The position numbers were made by a program, and so were the translations under genes. From Dinoroseobacter sp. (GTDB lineage Bacteria > Pseudomonadota > Alphaproteobacteria > Rhodobacterales > Rhodobacteraceae), in NCBI GenBank assembly GCA_017643385.1, contig JAEPNN010000001.1:496001-560000 (forward strand): a stretch of 64,000 bases of DNA, read 5' to 3'. Each line of letters opens with the position of its first letter. The first letter of the stretch is position 1. The notes below the pieces were generated by a model. The model was not told where the DNA came from and ran no database searches. It worked only from the letters and a program-made list of their open reading frames with translations. Positions 44,488-52,478 of the stretch are shown in pieces.

Positions 44488-44739
44488 TTTCCTGTTTTTC
44501 CTCCGACGCACTGCAAGTTTGGGTAAGATCGTCAGTGATTGGCACGAGCCCCACCAGGACCTAACAATTTGTGGCTATCGAAACCGCAATAAACTCCAAG
44601 AACACGTTTGGGGTAAGCGTAGGATTATCCCATAAATGGTTTGAAGTGCAGCAACACGGAACAAAACGAAAAACGGCTTTTGAAGAAAACGATCTGGACC
44701 TTGGGCACCAGGACTTCAGGCAAGATCGCGGAGCCACAA

Positions 44740-46062
44740 TCAAAGAACATTTTCGAGCATTTTACGCACTGGCAAGCGTGCGCCCAATCTTGAGGCGAGA
44801 CTAAATACGCCACCCAGCTTTCGTTGAACCAAGAGAACATCCATGGGAACTGCCGGTGGCTCGAAACCATCCTCAGCCAAGGCAATCCCGTCTTGTTGCA
44901 AGCGACGAGCCAGGCTCTGATCAGCGCAGTCAAACACGTCACTCTCGCGTAACGTCTGCATGACCAAATCGATCATCTCCATCAGGCGTTCACGGTGTCT
45001 CACCGCCAAGTTTGGTGAGAAAAAGCCCAGTGAGTCCGCTGCGGATTGAAGATTCTGGCTGTCATTTTCAAGTCCAGCAACAAGAAGATTTCGGTACCCC
45101 TCCACGATATGATCGTCGATCTCCGTACTTGCCCCGAAATCTAGAAGAACAATTTTTTTACTGTCTGGTTGATACCGATAGTTGGCAAAGTTCGGATCGG
45201 TCTGCATCACCTTGAAAGCGAAAAGCTCGCGAAGCGTCAGCATCACAAGTTTGCCAGCGATATCATTCCGAATGTCTTGAGATGCCTCTTCAAGATCTTC
45301 GATGGGGACCGAGTCGATGTAGTCCATCGCCAAGATCGCATCAGAGGACCAATCTCGCGCAAGTTCTGGGACAACGAATTCGTCGCTATCTGCAAGGAGT
45401 TCGCCAAATTGCACAAGCGCGCGAGCTTCCCTGCGGTAATCGGTTTCTTCGTGGAGCTGTCGTTTGGCCTCATCGAGGTATGTTTCCAGATCAAACGACT
45501 TTGGCAAAAGCCCTGTTGCACGGGCCAACATACCCAAATTTGCAACATCGCTGTCGATGCTTTCCGCGACCCCTGGGTATTGGACCTTGATCGCCAAATC
45601 ACGACCATCTCGCGTCTGAACCCTGTGAACCTGTCCGATCGAGGCTGCCGCAATTGGACGCGTGTCGAAGTGGCGAAACGCCTTGTGCCATCCGGGCGGC
45701 CAGTTCGCATTCAAGACAGATTTCAACTGCGACGGGGGCATGAAATGTGCGTTTGATCTCAGGCGCGCAAAGATGTCTGCTAGCTCTCTGGGAAACACCT
45801 CTCCGGTGTCCATGGAAAGGAGCTGTCCAAGCTTCATTGCAGCGCCGCGCATATGTGCAAGCTCATCGGCAATGCGGCGCATGCTGGTTGGTGTAAGCAA
45901 AAGATCTTGAAGCCGTGGCCGTCGTCCGCGCGTCAGCTCCGCCGCTCCCCTGAGGGCTATGTCACCGAGAAGACCCCCGGCCAGTCCTCCGACCCGACCG
46001 GCTCGTACAAGTCTGCCGGACGGGACGCGAAGCGCTCTCACAGTTGGACTGTTGTCTTTCAC
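44740..46062 (-). CDS. AarF/UbiB/ABC1 atypical kinase family protein
   Basis: 440 aa. The KxGQ motif (AAMKLGQLLSMD) and the Ala-rich loop (IAAASIGQVHR) that define the ABC1/COQ8 family are present. So are the ATP Lys in LAIKVQYPGV, the ETDYRREA helix, TDPNFANYRYQ and the metal motif VLLDFGAS. Members support ubiquinone synthesis or lipid homeostasis. There are no strong membrane helices at the C-terminus, unlike UbiB. It shares a 4-base overlap with the upstream membrane methyltransferase gene. Confidence 0.87.
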   Translation of the reverse strand: MKDNSPTVRALRVPSGRLVRAGRVGGLAGGLLGDIALRGAAELTRGRRPRLQDLLLTPTSMRRIADELAHMRGAAMKLGQLLSMDTGEVFPRELADIFARLRSNAHFMPPSQLKSVLNANWPPGWHKAFRHFDTRPIAAASIGQVHRVQTRDGRDLAIKVQYPGVAESIDSDVANLGMLARATGLLPKSFDLETYLDEAKRQLHEETDYRREARALVQFGELLADSDEFVVPELARDWSSDAILAMDYIDSVPIEDLEEASQDIRNDIAGKLVMLTLRELFAFKVMQTDPNFANYRYQPDSKKIVLLDFGASTEIDDHIVEGYRNLLVAGLENDSQNLQSAADSLGFFSPNLAVRHRERLMEMIDLVMQTLRESDVFDCADQSLARRLQQDGIALAEDGFEPPAVPMDVLLVQRKLGGVFSLASRLGARLPVRKMLENVL

Positions 46063-46886
46063 TGTCTCTTATCCATCTCGCGGGGTGTTAGAGCTGTTGC
46101 TCTGGGAAATACGTAAGGGACACGGTCCCGGTAACGTTGGAACCGCTCACCATACCGGGCTTCAAAACGGCGCTCTTTGAGCAACGGGGCAGCAAGGCAG
46201 TAGAGCGTAAGACTGATCGCCAGTGCAAGCTGATCAGGTGTCCAAACTGGAACAGTCCACAACGTCAGAGCGAAAGCCACATAGATTGGCTGGCGGATCA
46301 CTCGAAACAAGCCGGTTGTCGGCATGTCGGGAAAGCGTGGCTTTACGTTTTTCATCAACGACATCCAGCCCAACGCGCCGGCCTGAACCTCAGCACCTGC
46401 GTCCCAGCTCGCCTTTAACAGTAAAAGCCACGCTGTGGCGTAGGCCACAGACAACCCCCAAAGCGCCCATCCGTCCGCGCTCCACCAGACGGTACCGGTG
46501 GGGGTCCAGAGTGCAAAGAGTGCGATAAGTTGCAGCGACGCAATGATTGCGTAGGTGGTTGTCGTGAGTGTTATCCCATGTGGTCCGGGGATCAGGCGAG
46601 CGAGCCAGCGCATTCCTGGTCCTGTCAAAAGGAATGAATGTAGCAGCGGAAATTGAACGATGAGCAGTGCATTTGCCAATATTGCATAGGGCCAAGCTAC
46701 TGATCCGATACTCCGGCTCATCCCAAAATACATGGCCAAGATCATAGCGAGGACCGCGACTGCAAAGATTGAATGAACTAGGAGACCAGACAGGAGCGCG
46801 AGCGTAATTCGTGGTAGTCCAGGCGCTGGCCTCAGGGTTCCAACAACGAGAGCTGTCAGGCGTTCGGTATGTGTCTCTACGGCCAT
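46059..46886 (-). CDS. Membrane methyltransferase (isoprenylcysteine/MddA-like)
   Basis: 275 aa from MAVETHTERLTALV; a further 13 codons upstream are open. About five or six membrane helices precede a C-terminal ICMT-type motif: GLFRVIRQPIYVAF, then LKERRFEARYGERFQRYRDR. This resembles MddA, which methylates methanethiol to dimethyl sulfide with S-adenosylmethionine, as well as isoprenylcysteine and phospholipid methyltransferases. The substrate is not fixed by sequence. Two-gene operon with the AarF-like kinase. Confidence 0.6.
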   Translation of the reverse strand: MAVETHTERLTALVVGTLRPAPGLPRITLALLSGLLVHSIFAVAVLAMILAMYFGMSRSIGSVAWPYAILANALLIVQFPLLHSFLLTGPGMRWLARLIPGPHGITLTTTTYAIIASLQLIALFALWTPTGTVWWSADGWALWGLSVAYATAWLLLLKASWDAGAEVQAGALGWMSLMKNVKPRFPDMPTTGLFRVIRQPIYVAFALTLWTVPVWTPDQLALAISLTLYCLAAPLLKERRFEARYGERFQRYRDRVPYVFPRATALTPREMDKRQ

Positions 46887-47134
46887 GTTGAGGCTCTGCA
46901 CTTGTTCAGCGCATTCGCGTTGCATGCGTTGATAATGCGTGGATTTGTATTTTGGACGATACCCAAAGCCACAGCTGCAGTTTCCCGCATCGTTGCGCGT
47001 TCACGGATGTGGCTTTCAAGATTTGCTGTTTTCGTTTTTGACACTCGCTGACCTCTCCTCAGGAGTTATTCGTGTGTCGAACCGTAACGGATGACTTTCG
47101 CGTCAATACGTCGCTTCATGTCAAGTGCGATACA
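46887..47134. other. Intergenic region upstream of the membrane methyltransferase
   Basis: About 250 bases, part of a 348-base gap between the methyltransferase and the AEC transporter gene. No gene recognised. It should hold the promoter of the minus-strand methyltransferase operon. Confidence 0.4.
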
Positions 47135-47217
47135 GGAGCGGTTGTTGAACCAGAAGAGAGACTGGTCTCAACCAACACTCAAAGAATGACCGCTCCCCTC
47201 GGTAACCCGAACTTTTT
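47135..47217 (+). ncRNA. Candidate structured element / small RNA end
   Basis: GGAGCGGT (47135-47142) and ACCGCTCC (47189-47196) are perfect arms enclosing a nested near-complementary stem (ACCAG/CTGGT plus a TTGA/TCAA extension). On the plus strand they are followed by a short TCGG/CCGA hairpin and six T residues. No gene on that strand explains it, so it may be the 3' end of a small RNA, or on the other strand a terminator-like structure downstream of the AEC gene. Confidence 0.3.
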
Positions 47218-47234
47218 TATCTGATGTCGGCCTT

Positions 47235-48182
47235 CTAGATATCGAGCAGGAACAAGAGCCCGCTGATCGTAAAAAACGACAATAAAGTCATCACAAGCAT
47301 TGCCGTAGCGGCCTGCTCCTCTTGCCCATATTTTTGTGCCAGAACAGGATAGAGCGTCATCGCCGGTGTTGCCGCCATAATGATTGCAGCATTGCGTAAA
47401 TTTGGACTAACAGAGCCCGCTCCGATGAGTTCTAAGAAACCAAAACTCATCCAAACAGCCAGTGGAAGAAGGATCAGCTTTCCCGCGACGACGCTAAAAA
47501 TCCGTTTTCCAACAGACCTGATTGAAATGCCGACCAGTGTTCCGCCAATTACAAACAAACAAACCGCAGCGCTTGATTGTGCGATCAGGTCGATACCCTT
47601 TGTTGCAAAGTTCGGTATCGGGAGCTGGGTAACCGAAACTACAATGCCCGCAACCATGGCCAATACAATTGGGTTCGTACTGACGCGATGAAGAACGAGT
47701 TTCACCATTGATCGCCCACGCAATGTCGGTGCAGAGGCGCGCTCTGCCAGGATCAGTACCAGCGGAATGACCACCAAGTTCTCGACAATAATATTTAAGG
47801 CCAAAGCCGTTGGGGCAATGGTGGGCAGCACCATCATCAAAAGCGGGTATCCTACAAATCCACTGTTCGCACAGGCCATACCCGTTGCATCAAACGTGCT
47901 TGAGAGTGGGTTTGTTTTCCAAAGGATGCGAGACAGAAAGTAGCCGAGTAGGAGGACACTGAGCGAAGCCACAAGATATCCGGACAGATAGGCGAAATTT
48001 GAAATTTCGTTAAATCCCCGACCTGAAACAGCACTGAAGATCAGCGCAGGTAACGCCAGGTTCAGGACATATCTTCCCAGAACCTCTAGCCCATCGCGAG
48101 ACAACACTTTCCGGGCAACGGCAAAATATCCAATTGCGATGATGAAAAAGATGGTTCCGGTTGTTGAAAGGACTGCGGTCAC
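47235..48182 (-). CDS. AEC family (auxin efflux carrier-type) transporter
   Basis: 315 aa from a GTG at 48182 preceded by AAAGGG; a TTG 33 bases upstream is open but has no site. About ten hydrophobic helices in two halves, with the family-typical NSGFVGYPLLM crossover loop. Bacterial members export or import carboxylates such as malate or malonate; substrate unknown here. Monocistronic. Confidence 0.82.
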   Translation of the reverse strand: MTAVLSTTGTIFFIIAIGYFAVARKVLSRDGLEVLGRYVLNLALPALIFSAVSGRGFNEISNFAYLSGYLVASLSVLLLGYFLSRILWKTNPLSSTFDATGMACANSGFVGYPLLMMVLPTIAPTALALNIIVENLVVIPLVLILAERASAPTLRGRSMVKLVLHRVSTNPIVLAMVAGIVVSVTQLPIPNFATKGIDLIAQSSAAVCLFVIGGTLVGISIRSVGKRIFSVVAGKLILLPLAVWMSFGFLELIGAGSVSPNLRNAAIIMAATPAMTLYPVLAQKYGQEEQAATAMLVMTLLSFFTISGLLFLLDI

Positions 48183-48442
48183 ATATTGCCCTTTCACAAT
48201 TGCCGTATGCTGCAAAATCGTCGCTTATTGAGCGCGCAGCACTAAGAAACCCAACCTCCTTGTAACGCTAAAAGTGAAGGCGTCCAGTGACTTGCTGGGA
48301 AAGTGGACCTTTCCAAGCACCACGAGGCAAACATTCCTGCAAGTCCCACATGTCTGCCCGATGCCAGCTGGAGCCCGAATATTGAAGGACGCTGGCCGCC
48401 ATTCTACGGCACGCTTGCAGGTAAGCGCGCCTTACCTTGCCC

Positions 48443-49378
48443 TTACGTTAACCAATTCAGCCCCACCAGTTGCTCACTCATTTCCCATAAACGTTTTTGC
48501 TTTTCTTTATCTAGGGCATGCTCAGACACGCTGGCGTCGCTGACAGGACCGCGTGTATCGCCGAAGCGTCCTGGGCCGTAATAAGAACCCCTTTTTGCTT
48601 CGCTTCCTGCGGCCGCGAGGACAGTGGGTGTTGCGCCAGCATCCAAATCTTGCGCTGCCAGTTTGTTCATGGTGCTCCAGAAAACCTTAAGAAACCCCGT
48701 CGGTCCGGTGCTTTGAAGGTTTGTGTCGGTATAGCCTGGATGACACGCTATACAGATTGCGTTGCTGCCAGCCGCTTGTAGGCGACGATCCAGTTCGAAA
48801 GCAAACATCAGGTTTGCCAATTTGGATTGAGTATAGGCCCTTGTGGGGGAGTAGTTTTGATCTGACATGAAGTCTTCTAGGTCAAGCGCGCGCCCTTTGT
48901 GAGCGATGCTAGACAATACGACGATACGTCCACTCGCCGCTTCTACCCTCTCCAGCAATAAACCGGTCAACAAGAAGTGACCCAGATGGTTGGCGCCCAT
49001 TTGCAGATCGAAGCCGTCTAACGTTTTTTCTTGAGGTGTCATCATGATCCCGGCGTTATTGATCAAACCATCGATCTTGTCGCCTCGTGTCTTGATATCG
49101 TCTGCAGCCTTTCGCACTGAAGAAAGATCACTTAAATCCAACTGAACCAATTGGACGTCGCCAGTACAGCTTTCTTTAAGTTGGCTGAGGGCAGATTTGC
49201 CCTTTGCCGTTGAGCGGCATGCCATAATGATGTTTGCGCCGCGTGCGCCGAGCAGGCGCGCGGCAGCAAAACCAATTCCTGAGTTTGCGCCAGTTATGAC
49301 ATAAGTCTTCCCGTTCAGATCGGGTAGCTGAACTGGTTTCCAGTCGGAAAACCCAGATTGATTGATTTTCTTAGCCAT
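48443..49378 (-). CDS. Short-chain dehydrogenase/reductase (retinol-dehydrogenase-like)
   Basis: 311 aa from MAKKINQSGFSDWK. Rossmann motif TGANSGIGFAAARLLG, LINNAGIM, catalytic Ser in VVLSSIAHKG and Y-x3-K in AYTQSKLANL are all present. It is probably NADP-dependent, acting on a lipophilic alcohol or ketone. It is divergent from a TetR gene, 134 bases away, which probably represses it. Confidence 0.85.
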   Translation of the reverse strand: MAKKINQSGFSDWKPVQLPDLNGKTYVITGANSGIGFAAARLLGARGANIIMACRSTAKGKSALSQLKESCTGDVQLVQLDLSDLSSVRKAADDIKTRGDKIDGLINNAGIMMTPQEKTLDGFDLQMGANHLGHFLLTGLLLERVEAASGRIVVLSSIAHKGRALDLEDFMSDQNYSPTRAYTQSKLANLMFAFELDRRLQAAGSNAICIACHPGYTDTNLQSTGPTGFLKVFWSTMNKLAAQDLDAGATPTVLAAAGSEAKRGSYYGPGRFGDTRGPVSDASVSEHALDKEKQKRLWEMSEQLVGLNWLT

Positions 49379-49477
49379 GGTGCATCTCTTTTTCAGAACC
49401 GTCGCCTGACGGTTTTCGCTACAGGACCTACATGAAGACAGATAGACAAAGTTACGCTTTTCGTACATATGATAAGT

Positions 49478-49494
49478 TTGACAGCTCGTGTCAA
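49478..49494. promoter_or_regulatory. Palindromic operator candidate for the TetR regulator
   Basis: TTGACA (49478-49483) and TGTCAA (49489-49494) are perfect arms around GCTCG, 18 bases before the TetR start and in the shared SDR/TetR promoter region. Spacing and symmetry suit a TetR dimer. The first arm also looks like a -35 box. Confidence 0.5.
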
Positions 49495-49512
49495 TAGAGC
49501 GAAACACGAAAC

Positions 49513-50085
49513 ATGAACGATCGAAAAGTGCAGATCTTGGACGCCGCTGGCATTGTTTTTTCACGCTATGGCGTCAGCAAGACGACTATGAATGACATCG
49601 CAAAAACTGCCGGCCTCGCACGACAAACGCTTTATAACGAGTATCCCAACAAGGAAGCTGTTCTCCGGGCGGTGCTGCGTTATGGTGCAGAAAAAACGAT
49701 GACGGCCGTCGATGCGAGATGGCTGGATCTGTCGGATCTTGGTGATAAGTTAGATGTATTTTTTGAGCTTGGACCGCTCCATTGGTACGATGCTGTTCAA
49801 AGCTCGCCCGAGATCGCAGACTTAATTGACGGCATCAATTCGATCGCTCAACAGGAACTTATCGAGCTTGCAAGTGAGTGGGTTCAGAAGTTCGCGGCTA
49901 TGCTTGATCAATATTTAGCAGATCGTTCCTTCTCAAACCTCGATGCAAAAGAGCTTGCGGACTTTGTGTATTCCACAAGCATGAATGCAAAATACAATGC
50001 AAAGGACCGGACCGTTCTGGAGGATCGTTTAAAGGTCCTGAAGATGACCGTTTTATCACTGATCTCTTCTGCCAATATCTCATAG
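49513..50085 (+). CDS. TetR/AcrR family transcriptional regulator
   Basis: 190 aa. The N-terminal helix-turn-helix (RKVQILDAAGIVFSRYG, then TTMNDIAKTAGLARQTLY and PNKEAVLRAVL) is characteristic. The C-terminal ligand domain is not assigned to a subfamily. It most likely represses itself and the divergent SDR gene through the palindrome between them. Confidence 0.88.
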   Translation: MNDRKVQILDAAGIVFSRYGVSKTTMNDIAKTAGLARQTLYNEYPNKEAVLRAVLRYGAEKTMTAVDARWLDLSDLGDKLDVFFELGPLHWYDAVQSSPEIADLIDGINSIAQQELIELASEWVQKFAAMLDQYLADRSFSNLDAKELADFVYSTSMNAKYNAKDRTVLEDRLKVLKMTVLSLISSANIS

Positions 50086-50236
50086 GTCGCCGGGTTCACA
50101 AAAACACTTGGTTCGCGAATGAGGTATCAGCGGACATGCGCGAAACTTTTCCGCAACGTCGTCTGCTCCTCTGGAGCGGATGAATGGGTCAAGACTGCAG
50201 ACGTAGGAAGGTTTGCAAGGCCCGCGTTCGTTAGAA

Positions 50237-51397
50237 CTACCATACCTCTTTGTACAAGCCGATGATGTCTTCCGCTGTCGGGATGCGGGGATTGTTTGCT
50301 GGCGAACCAGATGCAAGCGCTTGTTCTGCCATAAGTGCGAACATTGGCTCATCCGCATCATGGCCAAGGTCTGACGGGCTTGGTACGGACAAATCCTGAT
50401 TGAGCTTACGCAAGCCGTCCACAAGTTTGAAGCAGGCGGTGGCTTTGGTATCCTTTTCGCCCGCCAGCCCCATGACGCGCGCGCAATTGGCGTAACGCTC
50501 AGGCGCAGCCTCTACTGAAAAAGCCGTGATGGTAGGCAATAACATCGCGTTCGAAAGCCCGTGGGCCACGTGAAAATGTGCTCCGATCGGGCGGCTCATC
50601 CCGTGAACCAGTGCGACCGAGGCGTTTGAGAAGGCCATCCCGGCCTGAGATGCTGCAAACATCAGGGCTTCGCGGGCCTCTGCGTCAGAGGGGTCATTAT
50701 ACGCGCGCCTCACGTGATCCGTAATAAGCGGCATGGCCGACAGCGCAAAGGAGTCGGTATAAGGAAAAGACTTGCGGCTGACATAGGCCTCAATGGCGTG
50801 GGTCAGGCTATCGACTGCTGTATCGGCGGTGATACGAGCGGGTTTTGTTACAGTGAATGTCCAGTCGATAAGTGCGGCAGTCGCCACGCACGCAAGGCCT
50901 GAAAGATTGTATTTCTCAGGGCTTTTTGTGTCTGTGATGACGCACCACCGCGTCAGCTCGGATCCCGTGCCACCTGTCGTTGGGATCAAGATTATTGGCA
51001 CACCGCAGCGATCGATTTGGACTGGGGCTTTGTAGTCACGTACATGACCGGGATTGACAGCCATGAACGAGACCGCCTTCGCGGTGTCCATCGGGCTACC
51101 GCCGCCAAAGCCGATTACACAGTCATAGTCGCCTGATCGAAAGTCCGAAAGAGCAGCATCAACGCACACATCGGTGGGATCTTCTACGACCTGATCAAAG
51201 ACGCCCCAACGCAACTTCGCCCGATCTAAAACGTCGGTCAGTCGACCTAAATGCAACTGGGCTACCGTTGGGTCGGTTACAACCAACGGAGCGGAAAGGC
51301 CGAGTTGAAGCAACACGTCCGCTGTTTCGTCTGCTACGCCAGCGCCCAAACGGATAATGCGCGGGGATTGTACTCGCCCGATAGTTCCAGTCTTCAT
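50237..51397 (-). CDS. Iron-containing alcohol dehydrogenase
   Basis: 386 aa from the ATG preceded by GGAGGACTTCTG. NAD-binding IGFGGGSPMDTAKA, IPTTGGTGSE, and the metal ligands D and H in DSLTHAIEAY plus two His in HGMSRPIGAHFHVAHG are intact. It oxidises or reduces small alcohols and aldehydes. It lies downstream of the molybdenum hydroxylase genes on the same strand but 270 bases away, so it may form its own unit. Confidence 0.9.
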   Translation of the reverse strand: MKTGTIGRVQSPRIIRLGAGVADETADVLLQLGLSAPLVVTDPTVAQLHLGRLTDVLDRAKLRWGVFDQVVEDPTDVCVDAALSDFRSGDYDCVIGFGGGSPMDTAKAVSFMAVNPGHVRDYKAPVQIDRCGVPIILIPTTGGTGSELTRWCVITDTKSPEKYNLSGLACVATAALIDWTFTVTKPARITADTAVDSLTHAIEAYVSRKSFPYTDSFALSAMPLITDHVRRAYNDPSDAEAREALMFAASQAGMAFSNASVALVHGMSRPIGAHFHVAHGLSNAMLLPTITAFSVEAAPERYANCARVMGLAGEKDTKATACFKLVDGLRKLNQDLSVPSPSDLGHDADEPMFALMAEQALASGSPANNPRIPTAEDIIGLYKEVW

Positions 51398-51669
51398 CAG
51401 AAGTCCTCCTTGGACAAAAGAAGCCCAGGCCCTGGAAGCGAACAAGGGAAAATCGTAGCGGCGATTGAAAGAAAGATGGACAGACTTTCAGGGCGGCCGT
51501 TTCCGCCACTTTGCCGATATTTTGGGGTAAAAAGCTTGGTGCCGGTTTTTCCGCCGAATACGTTGTCCAAATGAAACGCTGACTTTCGACGCCAGACTTT
51601 GGTTCCAATCGCGGCCTTGGGGGGGGATGTTGTGCAACCGCGTTCGCCGGCTGCACAACAGTGTTTTCT

Positions 51670-52467
51670 TTATCCTGCCTTCGAAACGGCGCGTTCGGCC
51701 ATCACGTTGACAAGATGTGCCCGGTAGGCAGCGCTCGCATGCATGTCATTCAACACGCCCTCTTGGGAGGTCGTTGCACCTGCCGCAGAAGCAACTGAGA
51801 AATCCGACGCAAGCGCGCTCTCCATGCCATCATGACGGAACACACCGTCCTCTCCAGCACCTGTTACGGCCACTCGCACGTTACCCCCTGTCTCAGCGAC
51901 GAAGACCCCGACCATCGCGTAGCGCGACGCAGGGTTCGGAAACTTTGCGTAAGCGGCGCGCGTTGGCACAGGAAAGCGGATAGCGGTGATGATCTCGCCA
52001 TCGTCAAGCGCTGTCGAGAACATACCCTCGAAGAAGTCATCCGCGGCAATCTCGCGCCTGTCAGTCACGACCGTCGCCCCCAGCCCCAGCACTGCGGCTG
52101 GGTAGTCTGCGGCTGGGTCGTTGTTGGCTACGGATCCTCCGATGGTACCCATCGACCGCACGGCTGGATCACCAATCCCACCAGCAAGCGCTGCAAGACC
52201 CGGAATGTGGGCCTTTACGTCTGCATTGCCTGCCACGTCGGCATGACGCGTTGCAGCGCCAATGGTGATCGTTCCATCCCCGACCGTCACGCCCTGCATG
52301 CCAGCGATGCCACGCACGTCCACCAGGTCGCTTGGAGAGGCAAGGTGCTGCTTCATCGTCGGCAGAAGCGTCTGCCCCCCGGCAAGCACCGCACCTTCGC
52401 TTGCCCCTGACAGAGCAGCAACAGCATCCTGTACGGAGGCGGCTTTATGATATTTGGTCTCATACAT
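51670..52467 (-). CDS. coxM: Molybdenum hydroxylase FAD-binding (medium) subunit, CoxM-like
   Basis: 265 aa. The FAD-binding motifs AGGQTLLPTMK and TIGGSVANNDPAADYP are present. It passes electrons from the Fe-S subunit to the acceptor. It follows coxL by 11 bases in the order S-L-M; canonical form I clusters use the order M-S-L, and S-L-M is typical of form II. Confidence 0.9.
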   Translation of the reverse strand: MYETKYHKAASVQDAVAALSGASEGAVLAGGQTLLPTMKQHLASPSDLVDVRGIAGMQGVTVGDGTITIGAATRHADVAGNADVKAHIPGLAALAGGIGDPAVRSMGTIGGSVANNDPAADYPAAVLGLGATVVTDRREIAADDFFEGMFSTALDDGEIITAIRFPVPTRAAYAKFPNPASRYAMVGVFVAETGGNVRVAVTGAGEDGVFRHDGMESALASDFSVASAAGATTSQEGVLNDMHASAAYRAHLVNVMAERAVSKAG

Positions 52468-52478
52468 CTCGCGTCTCC

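Larger units (their letters stand above)
44156..44739. other. Non-coding scar with clustered palindromes
   Basis: About 580 bases without a convincing gene after the transposase remnant. It contains three perfect inverted repeats, listed separately. Short open frames are present, but their protein composition is poor. It is probably the decayed remainder of a mobile element plus flanking regulatory sequence. Confidence 0.5.

Noticed and set aside
44243-44554. 103-codon minus-strand open frame in the IS scar
   Set aside because: Polar, Ser-rich product without motif; starts at a GTG with no clear ribosome site and crosses a strong inverted repeat.
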